From Pseudoleptotrichia goodfellowii (GTDB lineage Bacteria > Fusobacteriota > Fusobacteriia > Fusobacteriales > Leptotrichiaceae), in assembly GCF_007990505.1 (NCBI RefSeq), contig NZ_AP019822.1, positions 868,001 through 932,000 on the forward strand: a DNA stretch of 64,000 bases, in the 5' to 3' direction. The notes beneath the pieces were generated by a model. The model searched no databases. It was given only the letters and a program-made list of their open reading frames with translations, and was not told the DNA's origin. The translations under genes and the position numbers were made by a program. The stretch's first letter is position 1, and the number at the start of each line of letters is the position of its first letter. Positions 60,478 to 64,000 of this stretch are shown here, one piece after another.

Positions 60478-60903
60478 ATGAATATAGGATTATTTATAAT
60501 TTTGTATCTTTTTATATATTTTTTAATAAGAAAAATTATGAAAAATATAAAATTAAGTTTTGAAAAACTTGAAGAATTAGGCGGAGAATTTATATATACA
60601 TTTCTTAATAGAGTGTTTAAAAAAGAAATTTATTTTAAACTTGAAGAAGTAAAAAATATATTTTTTACAAGAATGGTCATAAAAAATGATATGTTCGGAA
60701 ATTTAATGTTATATATCATACTTGAAGACGACTATACTGTGAAACTTGAGAAAAAGGAAAATATTATAATATTTTTTGCAAGCTGCAAAAGAAATAATCC
60801 TGAATTGTATGAAAGATTTTTAAGAAATACTCCTATGGGAATTAATATATCTGCAATAATGGATAAAGAAATAGAAAATTATGAGAATAAAAATAGAAAC
60901 TAG
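60478..60903 (+). CDS. Membrane-anchored small protein, unknown
   Basis: The 141-residue protein has one N-terminal membrane segment (about 4-20, GLFIILYLFIYFLIRKI). A cytoplasmic region follows, with strands such as NMFGNLMLYIILEDDYTVKLEK and IIIFFASCKRNNPELYERFLRN. No family is recognised. AGAGAGG precedes the ATG. It lies 35 bases after the Nudix gene and 9 bases before the YgjP-type gene, so the three may be one unit. Confidence 0.6.
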   Translation: MNIGLFIILYLFIYFLIRKIMKNIKLSFEKLEELGGEFIYTFLNRVFKKEIYFKLEEVKNIFFTRMVIKNDMFGNLMLYIILEDDYTVKLEKKENIIIFFASCKRNNPELYERFLRNTPMGINISAIMDKEIENYENKNRN

Positions 60904-60912
60904 AGGAAATGG

Positions 60913-61602
60913 ATGAGAACGGAAAAAATTTTAGGATACGATATTCACAGGAAAAAAGTAAAAAACATAAATTTAAGAATAAATCAGAATATGGAAGTAT
61001 ATATTTCTGCTCCTTTAAATTTACACAGCAGTTATATTGAGAATTTTATCCGTTCAAAAGAAGACTGGATAAAAAAAGTTTTAAACAGAATTGAAGATGT
61101 AAAGTCCAAACAGATGGAATACGAGTATAAAACAGGAGAAGTCCATAAACTGATAGGTAGAGAATATTCTCTGATTGTAAAACAGGGAAATACGGATAGA
61201 GTAAATTTGAGTAAAGATACAGGAGAAATAATACTTGTAACTAAACATGAAAATATCGAAAATAAGAAAAAAATAATGGATAAATGGTATTATGACTGTG
61301 CAAAAAAAATATTTCCCGATGTTATGGAAAAATGGCTTAAAATATTGGACGAAACAATAGAACATTTGTCAATAAAGCCTATGAAAACAAGATGGGGATC
61401 GTGTAATTATAATAAAAGATATATAAATCTTAATACGGAACTTATAAAAAGAACTCCTTTTGAGATAGAGTACGTTGTTTTACATGAACTTGCCCATTTA
61501 AAATATCCTAATCACGGAAAAGGATTTTATAATTATGTGGAAAATTATATGCCTAATTATAAAGAAGCTGAAAAATTGTTAAATGCTAAACATTATTATT
61601 AA
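60913..61602 (+). CDS. YgjP-type metallopeptidase-like protein (DUF45/M48)
   Basis: The 229-residue protein resembles the YgjP/DUF45 family. LGYDIHRKKVKNINLRIN is followed by RSKEDWIKKVLNRI, and the metal site HELAH lies in VVLHELAHLKYPNHGKGFYNYV. The TRWGSCNYNKRYINLNTELIKR segment before it is diagnostic of the family. The substrate is unknown. It starts within 10 bases of the previous gene's stop behind GAGGAAA. Its end overlaps the upstream in-frame extension of the DUF4300 gene but not the chosen start. Confidence 0.88.
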   Translation: MRTEKILGYDIHRKKVKNINLRINQNMEVYISAPLNLHSSYIENFIRSKEDWIKKVLNRIEDVKSKQMEYEYKTGEVHKLIGREYSLIVKQGNTDRVNLSKDTGEIILVTKHENIENKKKIMDKWYYDCAKKIFPDVMEKWLKILDETIEHLSIKPMKTRWGSCNYNKRYINLNTELIKRTPFEIEYVVLHELAHLKYPNHGKGFYNYVENYMPNYKEAEKLLNAKHYY

Positions 61603-61627
61603 AGTAGTACAAAGAAAGAAGAGAAAA

Positions 61628-62542
61628 ATGAAAAAAAGAATAGTAATTTCATTAATATGCGGAATTTTATTGGTAAGTTGTTCTCAAAAAATAGTAAATA
61701 ATGATTCTGATATAAGTATATCTCAAAAATCAAATGAAGAAAAACATTTGAAAGAGATTACTTATTCAAACTTAGTAGATAAAGCATCTCAGGAAGAAGT
61801 GAGAACAGCATTGAAAAATGCAGGAGTTTCTGAAAAAAGTATAAAGTCTTTTTTTGAAGGAGTAAATTATTTTAATAATTCCGTAGAAAATGTGAGCCTT
61901 GTAAAAAACGGCTTCAAAATAATGGAAAAACCAAGCCCTGTCTATGATGAAGTGACTATTCAGGAAAAATGGAATAAGAAAAATCCTAAATTTATAGGTC
62001 AAAACTGTAGAATTACAGCTTTTGAATTAATGAAGGATTTTGTTTCTGTAGGCAATCCTGAAATAAAAAATACTGAGCAATTATTCATGGATCAGGATTC
62101 TTTGAAAAATTTTCCTGTGAAAATCTTTACTGACAAAGAAAAACAGCAGTTTGAGAGCCTTTTTTCTTCAATAGAAACTGAAAATACAAAAGATTTTGCA
62201 ACACATATAAGGAAAGTCAAAGAAGATTGGGAAAAGAAAAATATTAAATTTTCAAATAAAAATAAAATTTCAATGATTTCAGTGTTTTTTCATTCTGAAA
62301 TCACGCCGAAAGAAAGCTTTTTATTTATAGGTCATGTGGGAGTTTTGGTACCGTCTTCTGACGGTAGGTTTTTGTTCATCGAGAAATTAGCTTTTCAGGA
62401 ACCTTATCAGGCACTGAAATTTGACAATGTACTTCAGTTGAATGATTATTTATTGAATAAATACGACGTGGAATACGGTCAACCTAATGCAAGACCGTTT
62501 ATAATGGAAAATGGAGATCCTCTCCTTATGTATCATCCGTAG
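61628..62542 (+). CDS. DUF4300-family lipoprotein
   Basis: The 304-residue protein has a lipoprotein signal peptide ending LLVSC (lipobox Cys near residue 18). It resembles DUF4300, found in streptococci and fusobacteria: YSNLVDKASQEEVRTALKNAGVSEKSIKSFFEGVNYFN, GQNCRITAFELMKD and a late IGHVGVLVPSSDGRFLFIEKLAFQEPYQALKF. The Cys plus His pattern (NCR, GHVG) resembles a papain/NlpC-like fold, but this is speculative. It is likely tethered to a membrane. I use the ATG at 61628 behind AAGAAGAG. Confidence 0.8.
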   Translation: MKKRIVISLICGILLVSCSQKIVNNDSDISISQKSNEEKHLKEITYSNLVDKASQEEVRTALKNAGVSEKSIKSFFEGVNYFNNSVENVSLVKNGFKIMEKPSPVYDEVTIQEKWNKKNPKFIGQNCRITAFELMKDFVSVGNPEIKNTEQLFMDQDSLKNFPVKIFTDKEKQQFESLFSSIETENTKDFATHIRKVKEDWEKKNIKFSNKNKISMISVFFHSEITPKESFLFIGHVGVLVPSSDGRFLFIEKLAFQEPYQALKFDNVLQLNDYLLNKYDVEYGQPNARPFIMENGDPLLMYHP

Positions 62543-62623
62543 AAATATTTGAAACATATTAAACTCAGTAACAAAGAATTAAAAAAATAAATAAAAATAG
62601 AAGAAAGGAGAAGTATGATTTAA

Positions 62624-63211
62624 ATGAAAATAAGAAATATTTCTGTAATTTTAGTAATGTTATTTATGGTATTTTCCATAAATTCGGAATCATACAGCAA
62701 AAAAATGAAAATGGATGTAAAAATTAAAACGAACAAAGGAGAAATCAATTTAAGACTTTTTCCTGAAAAATCACCTGTTACAGTAGCGAGTTTTGTTAAT
62801 TTGATAAAACACGGTTATTATAACGGACTTAAATTTCACAGAGTTATAGAAGATTTTATGGCTCAAGGAGGAGATCCTACAGGTACCGGTATGGGAGGAC
62901 CCGGATACAGATTTGAAGATGAAGTGAAAAACGGTCTTGACTTTTCGACACCCGGCAAATTGGCAATGGCAAATGCAGGTCCCGGAACAAACGGAAGCCA
63001 ATTTTTCATAACTACAGTTCCTACAGAATGGCTTACAGGAAAACATACTATTTTCGGAGAAGTAGCATCGGATAAAGATCTGGAAGTAGTAAAATCTCTT
63101 TCAAACGGTGATGTAATGGAAACTGTTACAGTAAGCGGCAGCGGAATAGATGAATTTTTGAGTAAATACAAAGATAGAATAAGCGAGTGGAATAAAGCTT
63201 TGGGGTATTAG
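62624..63211 (+). CDS. Exported cyclophilin-type peptidyl-prolyl isomerase
   Basis: The 195-residue protein has a signal peptide (about 1-24) and a cyclophilin domain: [50 protein letters not shown] contains the catalytic Arg (FHRV), and [27 protein letters not shown] the proline-binding pocket. It resembles periplasmic PpiA and helps fold exported proteins. RBS AAAGGAGAAG precedes the ATG. It has a strong terminator and is the last gene before the CRISPR region. Confidence 0.9.
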   Translation: MKIRNISVILVMLFMVFSINSESYSKKMKMDVKIKTNKGEINLRLFPEKSPVTVASFVNLIKHGYYNGLKFHRVIEDFMAQGGDPTGTGMGGPGYRFEDEVKNGLDFSTPGKLAMANAGPGTNGSQFFITTVPTEWLTGKHTIFGEVASDKDLEVVKSLSNGDVMETVTVSGSGIDEFLSKYKDRISEWNKALGY

Positions 63212-63238
63212 AATTTTAGAAAGATTTGTATTCTTAGT

Positions 63239-63285
63239 AATCCTGCTATTTGTAGTCAATATGACTTCATTTAGCAGGATTTTTA
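63239..63285 (+). terminator. Terminator after the cyclophilin gene
   Basis: AATCCTGCT (63239-63247) pairs perfectly with AGCAGGATT (63273-63281), followed by TTTT. Confidence 0.9.
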
Positions 63286-63342
63286 AATATAAAAAAGTTA
63301 ATAGTAGAAAATTTTATTTTAGAAAGTTTTGTTGAATTAGTT

Positions 63343-63496
63343 ATAAAATACGCGATTAATAACTTTTGCTATTTGATTTAATTTTTTCTCATCTATTATA
63401 TTAACAATATAAAATACGCGATTAGTGACTTAGCGGAATATTCAGTGGAATCAATGAAATATTCAATTAACAATATAAAATACGCGATTAGTGACT
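63343..63496 (-). CRISPR. Short CRISPR array, 3 repeats and 2 spacers
   Basis: Two identical 31-bp units (63400-63430 and 63466-63496) and one degenerate 22-bp copy (63343-63364, two mismatches) recur with an exact 66-bp period. The two intervening 35-base segments are unrelated. On the minus strand the repeat reads GTCACTAATCGCGTATTTTA then TATTGTTAAT (30 bases from the first G), giving 30 + 36. The degenerate copy is at the left, where the leader-distal end would be, so the leader is the AT-rich stretch 63497-63734. cas6 begins on the other side. Confidence 0.75.
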
Positions 63497-63734
63497 CTAC
63501 TAAAGATATTATAATATTTATAATACCATTTTTTATTCAATTTGTCGAACTTATTTTTTTAAATTTTTATTCTTATTTTTGGAATTATATTTTTTAAAAT
63601 TCTTAAATCTAATTAAGGAAAACAACACTTTAAAATTTTCTGTCAAACTTAGAAAAATTTTATGCTATTGAAGACAGACAGATTTAAAAAATAGAGGTTT
63701 ATTAATAATTTTTTCTTTTTTGTTGAAGAAATGG

Positions 63735-63762
63735 TTGAAAAAACTAAAAATCAGGGTATAAT
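63735..63762 (+). promoter_or_regulatory. Promoter of the cas operon
   Basis: TTGAAA (63735-63740), 16 bases, TATAAT (63757-63762), 49 bases before the cas6 start. It diverges from the inferred array leader. Confidence 0.65.
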
Positions 63763-63810
63763 AAATTATGAAAATTGGTTATAATAATTTTAGAAGGGAG
63801 AATGAAGAAT

Positions 63811-64000
63811 ATGAGATTTAAAATAGCATGTGAAGTAACGGAGGGTGAAGCTTTTTCACAAGATTATCGTAGAAATATTTTACGTATGCTAAAAACAGGA
63901 TTAGATAGATATGAAGATATATTTGAAGATTTTTTTGGGTCAAATAAATTAAAAAAGTATTGTTGGTCTGTTTATTTTAAAAATTCTATATTTCAAGGGG
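63811..64000 (+). CDS. cas6: CRISPR-associated endoribonuclease Cas6, N-terminal fragment (runs off right edge)
   Basis: Sixty-three codons are visible behind GAAGGGAG. MRFKIACEV opens like a ferredoxin-fold strand, SQDYRRNILRMLKTGLDRYED matches the Cas6 pattern 'lp-DYRR-x-hh-x-hhK-x-al', and YCWSVYFKNSIF resembles the next strand. Cas6 cuts the repeat in pre-crRNA of type I and III systems. The short array just upstream supports the assignment. The catalytic residues and the rest of the operon lie outside the window, so the subtype cannot be set; I-B would be usual here. Confidence 0.75.
   Translation, partial: MRFKIACEVTEGEAFSQDYRRNILRMLKTGLDRYEDIFEDFFGSNKLKKYCWSVYFKNSIFQG

Noticed and set aside
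63343..63496. Type VI-A (Cas13a) array, as known in Leptotrichia
   Set aside because: The repeat shares nothing with the known C-rich/AAAAC-ending Cas13a repeats I recall, the period fits a 30-base repeat, and a Cas6 gene is adjacent.

Overview
This is a low-GC, AT-rich chromosomal window with purine-rich ribosome binding sites (GGAGG, AAAGGAG) and dense operons. Three features point to an anaerobic, fermentative, diderm bacterium of the Fusobacteriota, most likely Leptotrichia or a close relative: KDO-8-phosphate synthase (lipopolysaccharide), an outer-membrane autotransporter with a beta-barrel, and a sugar-based metabolism with GapN, glucokinase, cellobiose PTS and glycogen synthesis. The genus is an inference from gene content and base composition; no search was run.

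Layout. 1-8.7 kb: start of a glutamate dehydrogenase gene (minus), kdsA, gapN, a class V aminotransferase, lgt, a divergent HTH/coiled-coil protein, then a translation-related operon (SPOUT methyltransferase, DhaM-like EIIA, rimM, trmD, gamma-carbonic anhydrase). 8.7-17.2 kb: a palindromic element, ydcF, trpS, and a LacI-controlled Ugp-like ABC uptake operon followed by decayed GDPD and LacI remnants. 17.2-25.7 kb: glucokinase, CNNM and MgtC membrane proteins, a secreted GH-like protein, the copYA copper operon with visible cop boxes, and a secreted vWA protein. 25.9-31.1 kb is the accessory part: tRNA-Leu(GAG), a candidate sRNA, a frameshifted zinc-ribbon/Y2 (IS91-type) transposase, a candidate 19-residue hydrophobic toxin in a structured mRNA, then an array of related membrane proteins interleaved with 40-43-residue membrane peptides.

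31.1-42.2 kb: an amino-acid permease behind a long attenuator-like leader, an AbgT transporter, a NalP-like lipoprotein subtilase autotransporter with a frameshift, a lysozyme-inhibitor-like protein, type III glutamine synthetase, a flavin reductase, a second palindromic element and a class I glutamine amidotransferase. 42.4-49.1 kb: aromatic amino-acid genes (pheA, aroE, aroK, aroQ) mixed with rsuA, unknown genes, a HutP-like protein and a HAD phosphatase. 49.1-63.2 kb: patatin, glgC-glgA, GNAT, a MarR-MATE unit, an ABC-F protein with one degenerate ATPase site, PTS EIIC, PHP phosphatase, Nudix, YgjP-type protease, DUF4300 lipoprotein and an exported cyclophilin. 63.3-64.0 kb: a short CRISPR array and the beginning of cas6, so a CRISPR-Cas operon continues past the right edge.

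The strongest candidates for undescribed biology are the mini-ORF/sRNA pair at 26.1-27.75 kb, the membrane-protein/micropeptide array at 28.0-31.1 kb, the structured leader of the permease at 31.15-31.37 kb and the two related palindromic elements. Function assignments come from motif recognition by eye. Promoters, terminators and RNA structures were found by reading the sequence and not by energy calculation.
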